From Daphnia pulex (lineage: Eukaryota; Arthropoda; Branchiopoda; Diplostraca; Daphniidae): a stretch of DNA of 64,000 nt. Below the pieces are notes generated by a model that saw nothing but the letters and a program-made list of their open reading frames with translations, ran no database searches and had not been told where the DNA came from. Of the stretch, positions 29,948-53,968 are shown piece after piece. The translations under genes were made by a program, and so were the position numbers. The stretch lies in the NCBI RefSeq assembly GCF_021134715.1, contig NC_060023.1, positions 12,152,001 to 12,216,000 on the forward strand, in the 5' to 3' direction. Position 1 is the first letter of the stretch; every line of letters begins with the position of its first letter.

Positions 29948-30060
29948 ATCAACACTAAACTTAATTTTCTTTATTCTACAAGGTCTTCCCGGACAGCTTT
30001 GGGTTATGGAGGAGTATAGTGATCGATTTAAATAGTTTGTTATAAGATCTTAATTCTATT

Positions 30061-30066
30061 AATAAA
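30061..30066 (+). terminator. polyadenylation signal of the PTGR1-like gene
   Basis: AATAAA lies 114 bases after the stop codon, at a normal distance for a short 3' UTR. The ITPR exon relic begins about 85 bases further on. Confidence 0.7.
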
Positions 30067-30149
30067 GACATGGGAGAAATGAGAAGTGCGCACAAAAAAA
30101 TAGACTCATTTAGACCATGGCGTAGACGTAGCTTTCGGGTCCAGGGATT

Positions 30150-30352
30150 CTGTTGGATGGTGCGCGCAGTCACCGTAACATAAGCCTTGGTTTATAGTTG
30201 TGACGATTCTTCCTCGACTCTCACCATCACCACCACTGCCCTCTGCTTCTTCCATTTGGCTCATGAACGAATTAGTGGAACCACCGGAACATGTGATATC
30301 ATCGGATGAACAGGATCCCTGTCTCACACCTGTCACTGAATCACCACCCACC
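30150..30352 (-). pseudogene. broken antisense copy of an ITPR exon
   Basis: On the minus strand this segment translates partly as GDSVTGVRQGSCSSDDI and STNSFMSQMEEAEGSGGDGE. It corresponds to exon 16 of the IP3 receptor gene (50681-50957), which reads GDSVTGVVPGSCSSDDIRC and STNSFMSQMEDAEGSGGGGE. Nucleotide agreement is high across the shared parts. The copy lacks about 24 bases after GAGAGTCGAGGAAGA and about 18-20 bases around the part that encodes the pore selectivity filter (GGGIGD) in the parent. It lies in opposite orientation, between two unrelated genes, with no neighbouring ITPR exons on either side. It is most simply a stray duplicated fragment that is not functional as protein. 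Confidence 0.85.
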
Positions 30353-30689
30353 TTTTTCTGTTGCAGCGAATGTTTGTTTACTTGTCATCGTCGGAAAGGA
30401 ATCAAGGTGAGAATGCTACTATCCAGACCAACAAAAAAACAGACATGATAATCACACACACGGATATGGTTACTAGTCCAACTGCAATCTTATCTGCATG
30501 CTTGATATTTCGACCAACACATTATAAGCAACGATTTATTACACTCTTATCACTCGTCTCCCGTAACATTCAGTCGAGTTACGGTCACGCTCAGCTTTTT
30601 CATTTTTCTAGTTCCTTTGTTTCCCTTATTCACTTTCAGATCACCAGCTCACAAGTTGAATTGAATTCCCCCGTCGAACGACATTAAAG

Positions 30690-31546
30690 ATGCCCTACAT
30701 TTTCATAACGGTCCAGTCAGGTGGATGGGTAAGACCAGCAATTTTTTAAAACTTTTATTAGCTTAAGAAACTGGAATAAAAGACTGGTCCAGTGTAATTT
30801 GATTTCACTATTTATTTGAAAATTGTGTGTGTTTTATTGATTTAAACACATTACATTGCCCATATGATTAGTCATAGTCGAGATATGCGTGGTTGTAAGA
30901 TAAAAGAAGCTAAACTAATTCTGTAATTCAATACAAGATAAGCATCATTTTCTCTTATAAATGCGTGGATAACAAATGTTGACGTAATAACTTAATTTAT
31001 GTGTGACAGGACCCTTCTTTGCCCATCAACTTGGATTATTCGCCGGAATTAGATCCAGAGATCAACGGATTTTTGCGCGAACATCAACAGCCAAATCACA
31101 AGCAGATGACAAATCATCGTGGGCCATCCAGGAATGCCGATGGAAGAGGATCCGTTTCCACTCATTGCGAATTGCGGCTGATTCTCGATGGGCTGGAGAA
31201 GCTTGGCTTTCAGTTGGTGACCACTGCGTCTTATTCCTTTCAAGGCCGGGCTCACAACGAGTTCATCATGCATCGTGAACTGACGCCCGTGATGGACCAT
31301 CTGCACGAAATGAAACATAAACAACACTTGGCCGTTCCAGAACAAAACAAGAAGAAAAATAAAGATGAGAGCCATAAACAGCATCGTCATCGAGATCGCA
31401 GTATCAGCAGTAGTAGCGATCAAAGTATAGACGACAGGAATAATAGAAGGAAAACCGGTTCTTCGACACCTGCTCATCACAAGAGCAAAAATCATTCATC
31501 GTCATCAGCCCCATTCCGCAGCCAACAGTCGCAACTTTACTACTAA
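30690..31546 (+). CDS. GTP cyclohydrolase I feedback regulatory protein-like, with long C-terminal tail
   Basis: GFRP (GCHFR) binds GTP cyclohydrolase I and mediates its inhibition by tetrahydrobiopterin and its stimulation by phenylalanine. Two exons (30690-30728, 31010-31546) encode 191 residues, against about 84 in mammals. The start MPYIFITVQSGGW matches the family's MPYLLISTQ opening, SPELDPEINGFL fits its SDPELM segment, and LRLILDGLEKLGFQLVTTAS fits the RIVLDKLERRGFRVLSMTG strand-helix segment; the ending FIMHREL fits WCLHKE. Beyond about residue 103 the protein adds a low-complexity, Lys/His/Ser/Gln-rich tail that ends QSQLYY and is not part of the family. The residues of the family's GP..VGDE loop are not obvious here. 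The fold assignment is good; retention of GCH1 control is an inference. Confidence 0.82.
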
Positions 31547-31728
31547 ACTCCGATTGTTTGTCCATAAAATTGGCCTGATTTCAGCACAATCAGTCAATTA
31601 TTACTTCTTCAAAAAGACAACTTGATTTTAAATTACATCAAATTATTTTATTGTTCAAACCATTCTAGAAATCCTCTCTTTACCCATAGTACACTTTTGT
31701 CTTTTTTTCTCTTTGTGAATGGCGCTAT

Positions 31729-31734
31729 AATAAA
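31729..31734 (+). terminator. polyadenylation signal of the GCHFR-like gene
   Basis: AATAAA lies about 180 bases after the stop codon within a very A-rich stretch that contains further overlapping hexamers to about 31760. Confidence 0.55.
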
Positions 31735-31817
31735 AAAAATAAATAAAAATAAACTGAAGCGAAGCTGATTTTTTTTAAATCATTATTTGTTATGTTGATT
31801 ACTAATAAGCGACATTG

Positions 31818-32178
31818 ATGACGAAAATCCAGAGTTTTGAAAAGTATGAGGTGTCCTTGGCAGTCGTCGGCGCCACGTGTGGAAAGCATAAAGCAATAAG
31901 CCAGTTAATGGATTTATATTTGCAGCGGATAGAACAAACAAAAATTCTTCTTCTGTTTTTTAAAAAGCCTGAACAAGTTAATTTGTTAAAAAAAAACTGT
32001 CTTCATCTTGTGTGAATCAGGTAATGCGAAACATACGATAGCAATCACGTCTTCCGACGTTCTTCACACGTGTGTCGTTTCAGGTCGTGTGAGCACCTTC
32101 AACTTTCCTGATGTGAAACTGCAAGGTCTTGTTAATAAACTTGTCGAAAATAAATCTCAACAAACTGTCAACAATACA
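31818..32178 (+). other. possible 5' exons of the SNTX-like gene
   Basis: An ATG at 31818 opens a frame, MTKIQSFEKYEVSLAVVGAT, that runs 65 codons. A second open block, containing NAKHTIAITSSDVLHTCVVS, runs continuously into MEVEPES at 32179 after a CAG acceptor at about 32022. I found no donor that joins the first block to the second in phase. These may be 5' exons of the following gene, or untranslated leader. The model below therefore starts at the later ATG. Confidence 0.35.
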
Positions 32179-34572
32179 ATGGAAGTTGAACCAGAATCAG
32201 GTACTGAGTACTGTTAAATAATTTCGTAACTCTTTGTTTCTGCAAACTGATTTACAATTTTCTGATAGGAGACATGATTGTTTCTGCCTTGGGACAACCT
32301 TTATTCCTTGGTGATATCTATGATAACTCAACCAACACTTTTACCAACCAAGGCGTCTTAAACATGTGTAAGAAAAATTTCTTGATTGATGTTGTTTATC
32401 TCATTTTTAAATTTATGATTATTCCTAGGGCTTGATTTGTTCCCAGAAAAAAAGGAATGTGTTGAATTGAATCAGTGGAACAAGACTTACTTTCTACGCC
32501 AACCAGAAGCCTATCAATGGTTGCACCTTGGCGAAGACCAGCACACCACCACCTTGAGAAGCAGAGCCATCAACCAATCTGTACTTTGGTTTTCTGATTA
32601 CATCGACTACTCTCCCCCTCCTGGCTGGACTCATGTCACAATCCACTTTGGCTATCGTGGATGCAGAGTATCTGTGGCAGATGTTGACCTGTTGCCAACA
32701 ATGGTGAAGAATTCAGAAGCTGACCCTACAGCCTATGTGGTAAATGAGATCCTGTACGGTGCAAACTGCCTCCTGATCCTTGAAGAGCCAATTGGCATTG
32801 GTGAAACTGAAAAATCAGCAAAAGATCGCCTCTTTCTTCTTGCCAAGTGCCTAGCTGAAGGATCGGAAGATAGTGTCGAACTTTCAGATTCCACTCGTTG
32901 CCGATTTTACTCCGATTTGCCTAGTGTACAACCGCTTACCGGGACTCTCATTCAATGCTTCAGCGAAATTGAAGAAATTATGTTCCAGATGCAGGATTCT
33001 GATTTGCATATTCCAATAACAGCCACGCTAACTCCTCTTTCAATTGACGTTACATCACCTTCCCCGTGCCTTGACCAGGCTTTTTACATCTCGATAATGA
33101 TCCGAAAAATCATCTCTGCCAACACAAACGATCTGTTCCGTCTGTTGGAGGATCCTTTTGTTCAACTGACCAACCGAATGCTTCCGTATCTCAAGCACTT
33201 TCACAAATGCCTTAATCTACTCTCCATTGCCAACGATACAACCGAGACCGTCGATTGCTGGAAAGAAAAAGAAAAACGTGTCATTTACCTCTGGCAAACC
33301 TACATCGCCAACAAGAAATTAACCGAATGGCTCGGTCAACGCAAAAGGGGTCTGGCGATTATCAAGAGCTTTTTGAGCCACATTAATCTGCCCTTTCTGG
33401 CCAAAAAGGAGCTTCCCAATTTGGTGGCTGGTCAGATAAGAAAAGTCTTTATGCTCAAAACGGTGAAACAAAAGGACCCGTTTCTGGAACAGTTTCACTT
33501 GGATTTCGCTCAACTGGAGGAATCACCAGAATGGTCGTTTTTGGAGATTGTCTTTTCCACAGAGGATCACGTCGATCATGTAAGAAGTAAATTGATGGAA
33601 TTTGCTGCTGCAGATGACGGACCGTCTGTCCAACGCTTTATTTCTACCTCGCCCCACCATGAAGATGCGCAAATCGTCACCGAGTCTGTGGAAATTTCAG
33701 ATGACGATCTGACTATTCGTGGAACTCTGTTGTTGAAACGAGGAAATCCTTCCATCTACCTCCTGCAAGCTGAAAACATGATCGACTTAGACCAATTCCG
33801 GTGGTTCGAGTTGGGATTTGATTCGGGGAAATCTTCCCGCCATCGTACACTGTTCCTTATCGGGGCATCTGGTAGCGGAAAGAGCACCCTGGTGGACAGT
33901 TTCATCAACTACATCCTCAATGTTCAATGGACCGACCCGTTCCGCTTTCGAGTCGATCCTGAAAGCTACGGCCAGCAGAGAAAGTTAGTAACAGCTACCA
34001 CCATCCACTACGTTGACGGGATGTCTATTCCTCATTCTCTGACCATCATCGATACTCCTGGATACAACGGCGACGTGGAATCGGACATTGAAACAACTCA
34101 ACTTATCGTCGGATTTCTAACTCACCCAAACTCTCGTCAAATTTTTCGGACCATTGACGCCATCTGCGTGGTGGCCAATTCGACCCAGAAAATTGCGAGT
34201 ACTGCTCAAGCCAACGTCATCGAAGCTGTCAAATTTCTCTTTGCAAACTGCGATTATGCCAGGAAAGTCCACTGGTATTGTACGTTCGCCAGTAATCCCA
34301 AGAAATTGCCGTGTGTTTTGGAGACGATCCCTTCTTGTATTTTCCCCACGGACGTTCATTACGAGTTTGAGAATTCGATCCTTTTTGCTCCCAAGCGCGT
34401 TCGATCGCAGGATGAAACCGAAGATGACTACATTGTTGAACAAACCTATTGGGACAAGGCCTGGAGCAATCATCGCTCATTTTTCTCGCAATGGAACTTG
34501 GACGAGCCCCTGCAGATTCTTCCACCCACTCACAGCGTCTCGAGAAATTCCATATCTGCCGGTTGGTCGTAA
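32179..34572 (+). CDS. SNTX-like protein with P-loop GTPase domain
   Basis: Three exons (32179-32200, 32269-32367, 32429-34572) encode 754 residues in one open frame. The N-terminal block SALGQPLFLGDIYDNSTNTF resembles the start of SNTX-family proteins, which begin AALGRPFQLGMLYDCR. Such modules occur in many animal proteins that are not toxins. The central part is mostly helical and unassigned. A GTPase-like domain follows: Walker A GASGSGKST at about residues 519-527 and DTPGYNGD at about 582-589, the usual G3 motif. Residues after that (IDAICVVANSTQKI) fit a switch/strand pattern; a canonical NKxD G4 motif is not evident. No signal peptide or transmembrane segment is seen, so it is probably cytosolic. 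Related multi-copy genes in invertebrates are suspected of immune roles, but no function is shown here. The start codon is uncertain because upstream sequence may add exons. Confidence 0.75.
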
Positions 34573-35132
34573 TTATCAATTCCTTTGTTTTCGCCCTGGA
34601 CATTATTATTTCAAGTCTTGTTTGTTTGAATATGTTGCTGTTGATCAATTCGTTTTTGATTAGAACTTTCGTGTTAGTTGGTGTTTCAACTCAGAATGAA
34701 ATGTTGGATTAAAATGACTTTGAAATCCAATAGAAACTTAATTTCCCCCAAACAACCTCTAAGACTAACCTGGAAATCGACGGAAGAAGAATTTAACAAT
34801 TCAACGTGTTTCATTTGGAACAGCCACAGATCTCTCAGCGTCGCGCACAGAAAAAGGTATACAATAATGAAAAATATAACACGCGATTTCCTTGTTCTTT
34901 CCGAGTTCAGAAACAAAAATTTTTGGACTTATTACCCTTGCACAAACCGCACAGCGTTTTGTTTCTTTTCTTTGAAGGCGGACCAGTTCGTGACGGAACT
35001 TGGCGAGCTGAGTTTGTGACACGTGACAAAATTAATAGTTAATTCAAAAACGGCAATGCACGCAAGAATTTTGTGTCTGTGGAAGAATTTGAGATGAGGG
35101 GGGCCAACACAAGAATTCTCTTCAAACCAAAT
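34573..35132. other. spacer between convergent genes, no gene seen
   Basis: The stretch holds the 3' UTRs of the SNTX-like gene and of the BTB zinc-finger gene, which converge here. Short overlapping open frames on both strands have no family resemblance. No clear AATAAA on either strand was noticed. Confidence 0.45.
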
Positions 35133-36734
35133 TTAGTCAACGTCATCGCCGGATGTTCTTGCTCGTTGTTCTTTGTATTCTTGGTAGTCTTGGATGTAGT
35201 CCGGATGCTTGCGTCTGATGTGTTTCTGAATGTAGCGGCGCTGTGAGAGCATGTGAGAACAGATCGGGCAAGGAAAAGAAGGAACTACACCGCACTCGTA
35301 ACGAAGGTGAGCAACTATTGAACAATAAATAAAAACAGATAATTAGTTCGGATCAATGAAAAAATTATTCTTAAAAAACTAACCAGCGTTGTTCTTCCGT
35401 TTGTAACGACGTCCACATCGTGGACAGGAAAAAGGTCTATCACCACCGTCAGTATCTTCCAATATGACAGGTTCAGCTGCTCCTCCTTCTCCGTCTAAGA
35501 TCAACCCAGTTGGTAAGATTAAAAGATTTAACGACTTGACAAGATCTGCTCACATTGAGAGGAGTCGGACATGGTGAGATCGTAATTAGTTTCAGACGCT
35601 CCAGCGCCGTTTTCTGAAGCCCAAGTTTCATTACCCGTTTCTAATAATCAAACAAAATATTAACAAAATAAATGAAAGAATGAATTAAATTTCACCACAC
35701 CATGAGCAGAGGCCATTGCACCATAAGAGCCGGAAGCAGAAATTCCGCTGAGACTGTGCTGTGAATTCCCTGCGCTCCAGCCTTCATCGTCTTCGTCCTA
35801 AAGTGACGGAATATTATTGAACAAATAAAATTAAAAACGGGTAATTTTCTCTCAAATATAATTACTTTCAACGATTCCTGATCAGATTGCCCTTCTTGAT
35901 CTTCCTGTTCCAACTGTTCGCCACTTGTAGGATCTGTATCCATTTCACAGTCCAAGAGATCAGGCGCTTCGTCCGATTCGACAGGTTGTTGTGGTGATTG
36001 CTTCTTTTCCGCCAAAGTCTTTGTCTTCTTCGTGGCTGTTTTCGACCGATGTAAACGAGGTGGGCAAGGTACGTTGGATTGAGATTCTGTTTGATGAGTT
36101 GTATCAGCTGCTGCATGATTTTCACTAGTCTTTTGCTTTTTTAACACAAGACTAGACATGTATTTACGCTGGTTAGGCTTGTCAGCAAGACCTGTAGAGA
36201 ATATTGAAAATCACAATCACAATCCTGAAATTCAAAAAGCATCAATGTTTACCCTTAATTTGCAGAGCCTCGGCAGTCTGCAGGAAGCTCTCCAACTGAT
36301 ATTGTGAGATATTGACTTCTCCTCTAATAAAAAGAGATCATAAACTTTTATGACAACTGATAAATAATCAACTAAAGGAACATACCTGTACATGAAGTCA
36401 ACTAAGGATTTAAGATCACTGAATGCAACATCTTTCAAGAAAACAACTGCGTGCTTGTCTGTCTGCTGACTGAGCAAGTCCTATATTGCACATTGAGGTA
36501 AAACAATCATTATTGTTCTGGTAAATTCAAAAGAGAGTATATATCACTCACCGTGAAGTATTGCGAGCAAGCGAAAAGAACTAATCTGTGTACTTTTATG
36601 GATTGACCTTCAGCAGCCAGGACTACATCTACCAGACTTTCTCTCACGAGCAAAGAGTCGAGGACGGATACCAGAGTACTGTGATGATTGTTCCATTTGA
36701 GACAAAACTCTTGAATGTCGTGCTGGCCCATCAT
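35133..36734 (-). CDS. BTB/POZ zinc-finger transcription factor, Lola type
   Basis: Eight exons (36552-36734, 36386-36480, 36253-36323, 35866-36191, 35701-35797, 35554-35640, 35384-35494, 35133-35314) give 383 residues. The N-terminal BTB domain (about residues 5-115) has the insect-type signature FCLKWNNHHSTLVSVLDSLL, then LVDVVLAAEGQSIKVHRLVL and LKSLVDFMYRGEVNISQYQL. It should mediate dimerisation. A Ser/Lys/Glu-rich linker follows. The C-terminus has two zinc fingers: one of CPRC...H-x4-C type (CPRCGRRYKRKNNAVAHLRY) and one C2H2 finger (CPICSHMLSQRRYIQKHIRR). This pairing is typical of Lola isoforms, so DNA binding and transcriptional control in the nucleus are inferred. Two adjacent ATGs exist at the start; the first (36734) was used. 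In Lola genes the BTB exons are often shared by alternatively spliced finger exons; only this one pair is visible downstream here. Confidence 0.88.
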
Positions 36735-37371
36735 CGCAGGCACACACGTCCACCTGTTTTAATTCGGAAATGCACAACCAGACCCTTGGTATTTTTCACC
36801 AAAGCCTTCGTGAGATAACAACAACAATTCACCCCTATGAGAAGACCAATTTATGGCGTTGGCGAAATTCTGAGACCAGTAATTCGAACCAGCTTATGAT
36901 CCAGTGAGTTAACAATCCAGCAGGTGTGTTGTGTATAAAAATTCACAAAGATTGAAAGACGCCATCTCTAACAAGTATTTTTCGTCTGCTATTTGGCGCG
37001 GCGTCGTTGTCAAATCAAAATATCCGAGGTGAAATTTTTCCCCTGTTCAGAATTCAATCAATGTTTTTAGTAAAGCTCGATCCATTTTAATGTATTTTAA
37101 TCGTTCAAAACGGCTTCCTGTTTTTATTTTGTACACCCGTTTTTAGATGAAAGAAGTTAAAAGTCCGTAACTTTTGAGAGAGCAGCTATCCAACGACACC
37201 AAGTTTCGAATAGAAAAGCGGTACACAGAGCTAAATATGTTGGTCATGAGAAATGTGTTTAGAAAAATGGAAGCGGAGTAGCGTGACGAACTGAATTGGT
37301 TATTCGTGGAGGATAATTTTATTAAGAAAAATGGAAAGAAACACACAGACCAGCAAATTTGACTCGATTCC
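36735..37371. other. spacer upstream of the BTB-ZF gene and downstream of RUVBL1
   Basis: This contains the probable promoter and 5' UTR of the BTB zinc-finger gene and the 3' UTR of RUVBL1, since both genes run on the minus strand. A CGCCATCT word (reverse of AGATGGCG) lies at 36960-36967. No separate gene was seen. Confidence 0.45.
37318..37323 (-). terminator. polyadenylation signal of RUVBL1
   Basis: TTTATT on the plus strand reads AATAAA on the minus strand, about 50 bases after the RUVBL1 stop codon. Confidence 0.65.
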
Positions 37372-40851
<3,480 letters not shown>

Positions 40852-41334
40852 CTACTCCTTGGTGATGGGGGTTCCAGCCTTTCTTCTTTTATTTTGTGAT
40901 TCTGTTTGAAGTAGGGAGTTGACCATGAATCGTTTGTTAACCCTCGCTGGTTTTTTGCTCCATTCTGACGGGCCTCCAACTTCAGCTCTAGCCTTGGCCC
41001 TTGCAGCTTCTTGCAACAATTCTTCTACAGCTAGTCTGTGCATGATAATTGACATTATTAGACTTGAATGATTCCATTAAAATTAAGGAGGTTGAAGAAC
41101 AAACCGTTCAAGTGCTGCATTGTCAAGTCCTTCACCCACTTTCACTTCAGTTTCATTGCTCCCACAAGTTCGTTGAGTAGTAGTAGCAGTACTGGGTGTT
41201 GCAAGATTTTGATCACTTTTCTTTCTATCAGTGGAGGCTCCAGCCGACCGTAATGGAAATCGTTTCCGCAGATATTTGGTTTCAAACCTTGCCTGTCTGG
41301 CGATGGTTTCCGGATCATTAACTTGGTTGCTCAT
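40852..41334 (-). CDS. small basic protein, not recognised
   Basis: Two exons (41105-41334 and 40852-41035), joined across a 69-base intron with good GT/AG ends, give 137 residues. The protein begins MSNQVNDPETIARQARFETK, has a Ser/Thr-rich middle, and ends with a strongly charged segment: LAVEELLQEAARAKARAEVG, then PARVNKRFMVNSLLQTESQN and KRRKAGTPITKE. The Lys/Arg-rich end suggests a nuclear protein with an amphipathic helix. The phase of the join (CG plus A giving Arg) and the natural composition of both halves argue for a real gene. I could not assign it to a family. It is transcribed away from ITPR, with about 660 bases between the two start codons. Confidence 0.65.
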
Positions 41335-41992
41335 TGCGGTTACTTAACACCCTTTTTCTTTACAATAAACAAGCATAAAGTCTCTGACTGATTTCGACTA
41401 GTATTGTCAATCCTTCGGCTTGTTGTTTTGAAAACATTGCGACTAGTGACACCATCTACTGGCGGATAAAAGTTGGATGCAGTTATGCAAATTTTCATTC
41501 ACGTTCACTTAATTTGACTATAGTGCCTTTCGTTATTCTTTCAACTTTCAATTTTTCCGATAAGACAAGCACACAAATTGTTAAAATATTGAGAGTGGAC
41601 GGTGCATCCTGTTGAGATAAGACGCGTGTCAACCAGCTGGTGAGCCGCCCTAGGCACTGGCAATATAAGAAAAAAAGCAGACAGACACCAATTCGACTAA
41701 AAATGGACGTGAGCTTGTGACACTTGTTGCTCTGTGTATTCAAGTGTCAGGTTAATTACAGCAGGTGGTTACGTACAATAATAAGCTTCGCCATCTCTCT
41801 GTTTTCCACCAAACGAGCTTGTCAGGTTGTCCCAGAGAAATCAACTCATTTAATGCTTTATTCTAATCTGAGTTTGGCAACAGGTTGCCAATGGTGTGGT
41901 GTTCGTTTAATTCAGGTCAACACGGTCTGAACTTGCGTGCGTGTTGTTGATCGCCTCTTGTCGGTTTCCCATCCCATCTGGGATTCGTCATA
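41335..41992. promoter_or_regulatory. shared divergent promoter region
   Basis: The unrecognised small gene (minus) and ITPR (plus) start on either side of this 658-base stretch. It must contain at least the proximal promoter and 5' UTR of both. No untranslated exon could be delimited. A CCATCTACTGGCGG word lies near 41451. A shared bidirectional promoter is an inference from the arrangement alone. Confidence 0.5.
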
Positions 41993-51841
<9,849 letters not shown>

Positions 51842-52561
51842 GGTCGACACTCGAACAGATTTTTCCCGACACTTTTTCCCTATCCAAACAAAACATTCCC
51901 TAGCGCTTCCCTTCATTTCCTACTATCAACTGCCTTCTCTGCCACAACTGCGATGTTAATCCATGAAACGACAATAACGAGTCCCAATCCGCACCAATGT
52001 TATCAAATTAAGTTTTCTATTGTTCTAATTGTTCTATTCTTTATTCCCAGTGTCGTGCAACAACCAATCTATTCCATGTTAATTCATCTGCTGCAATGAA
52101 ATATCTTATGACAATATTGTTTACGAATCTGTTTCTTAAAAATTTGTTTATTTTTTGGATAATTAACTAAAATTCCCATTCGATATTCATTTGTTGAAGA
52201 ACGGCATCCTAAATATTGGTCCGTTCGTAAAAATCGACCCAATGATGTTATTCCATTTTCTATTTGTTTCATAGTCTATGAGATAGACGATATATTATCG
52301 ATAAATTCTGTTGTCCTTTTTTTTAAAATATCGGTCGTTTGCTAACGAATTTGGGAGGTTCTGTCTGTTGGTAATGTCGGCATTACCAGTGTTGCTCTTT
52401 CCAGTTTCGCCTGATTATGCATTCCACTTTCATGCCATGCCTTAATTGCCAGCACTTGAGAAATAATTTCGAATTGTCATTTTCTATCCCACACTGCTGC
52501 AAGGAAAATACACAAATTGACTTGTAAAAAAAAATTTCTTAGTATGCGACAATAGAACTCC

Positions 52562-52567
52562 AATAAA
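52562..52567 (+). terminator. candidate polyadenylation signal of ITPR
   Basis: AATAAA in AT-rich sequence about 720 bases downstream of the ITPR stop codon. I noticed no earlier AATAAA in this stretch, though variants may be used. Confidence 0.45.
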
Positions 52568-53611
52568 TTCTTTAATTATTTTCATGATATAAATTGAGTT
52601 TTTAATATTTAAAATGTCCGACAATCCATCCATCCTTGATTCCTTTCCGTACAGTCAAACGTGGTAATCGTGGAGGAATCTTTGGCTCCGTCAGTAGGTG
52701 GCTAAAATCAAGTTGTCCCCCCAGCCGCCAGATGACGCCAGTGTCTGAGAGGACGAAACTTATCGCCATTTTGTTCCGAAACGCCAAGTGGAAAGGTATT
52801 CCAAATTCGTTACGGAATTGCAGGTGTCGATCTACATTTTCAGCATTGAAATTTAATGGTAAATTCTAGTTTGAATTTCTGATTTCTCAAATGTAATTAA
52901 TCCTAGACGTTGCTGTGTGAATTTACAGGCAATCTGGCATATAATTTCCGCTTGGCCAAATAATCGATCACGTGGACTGGAACTGCTTTCTATTTTGCCG
53001 AAATGTCGTCGGTTGTTAGCTGTACCTGTTCGGATGGACGTCTCATCTCACGCAGAAACACTACAGAGGTAGTAGAGTAATTTTGTTGATCTATTTCTCT
53101 GCAATGATGCTATAGATTTTATTAGTTGGTGTTCAGGTTGGAGATCCCGTTGCCTAACTGTTGCAGAATGTGAGAACTCAACAAAGTCTGAGCTCCATGG
53201 CCGGCATCATTACAGTGGTTTTGTTGCAGCCAGCTGGTGAAAGGCGTGATTGAGTCAAGTTGAGCTGCAGCTGCTGCATGCAGTTTATCGAGCTGGTGTT
53301 ATCCTGAAGGGTCATTGCAGGAAGATTTTTTGAAATGGTAAGTTGATTGACTAGAACCAAAATTTCCACTCTCTTTTACCAACTTTTTCTAACACTTAAG
53401 AATTAGATGTACAGAATTATCTTTTCATGGGATTTAATCTTCATTTAAAATTTCATTTGCCAATGGAACTTGGAAAAATGTCTGTCATTTGTTTTACACG
53501 ATTTCTTTTGCATCTTAAGTTTGATCATGTAAAATAATATTCCTTTTTCCCCATAGGACTTGGTGATACTTAAACTATGCCTGTGCTGTTTAATGTGCAG
53601 TGGTTTTGCAG

Positions 53612-53695
53612 CCTGTTTCCAGTTGAGAGGTGTGATTATGCAGCTGATACAGGATTGAAGAAAAGAACTGAAGTAGCTGTTCTGGTGTTCTCCTG
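53612..53695 (+). repeat. diverged 80-base unit
   Basis: This block, with TTGAGAGGTGTGATTATGCA and later GTTCTGGTGTTCTCCTGAAA, resembles 53228-53310 and, more clearly, the pair at 56808-56877 and 57204-57276. The latter pair shares GTGCATCAAGTT/CTGCATCAAGTT followed by a CTGG...GGTGTTTTGTTA ending. Similarity is modest and the boundaries are approximate. Confidence 0.35.
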
Positions 53696-53942
53696 AAATT
53701 GCTGTGCCACAAGAGTTGAAGATAGTGTTTGGTTCCTGATAGAAGTTTATTTAAAGAGTCTGAGATGATCACCCACTTCTGCCAATAACTTATGTAAAAC
53801 TTCTAAGTTGTAAGAAATATACAAGTCAAGTGCTAAACATGATTTTATTATAAGTTATAAGACACAACAAAAAACTTTAAAAGGAATTGCTTTATTATCC
53901 CACCTCCACCCACAATTCCACCACTTTTTACAATCACACATA

Positions 53943-53962
53943 TACATACATACATACATACA
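53943..53962. repeat. (TACA)n microsatellite
   Basis: About five TACA units lie directly before the TTAA-flanked MITE. Confidence 0.9.
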
Positions 53963-53968
53963 CTTAAG

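Larger units (their letters stand above)
51842..53940. other. ITPR 3' UTR and spacer
   Basis: The 3' UTR of ITPR probably extends to the AATAAA at 52562-52567, about 720 bases after the stop. Beyond it the sequence is AT-rich and without credible genes. Two blocks at about 53228-53310 and 53612-53695 resemble each other weakly (see the diverged 80-base unit). Confidence 0.45.
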
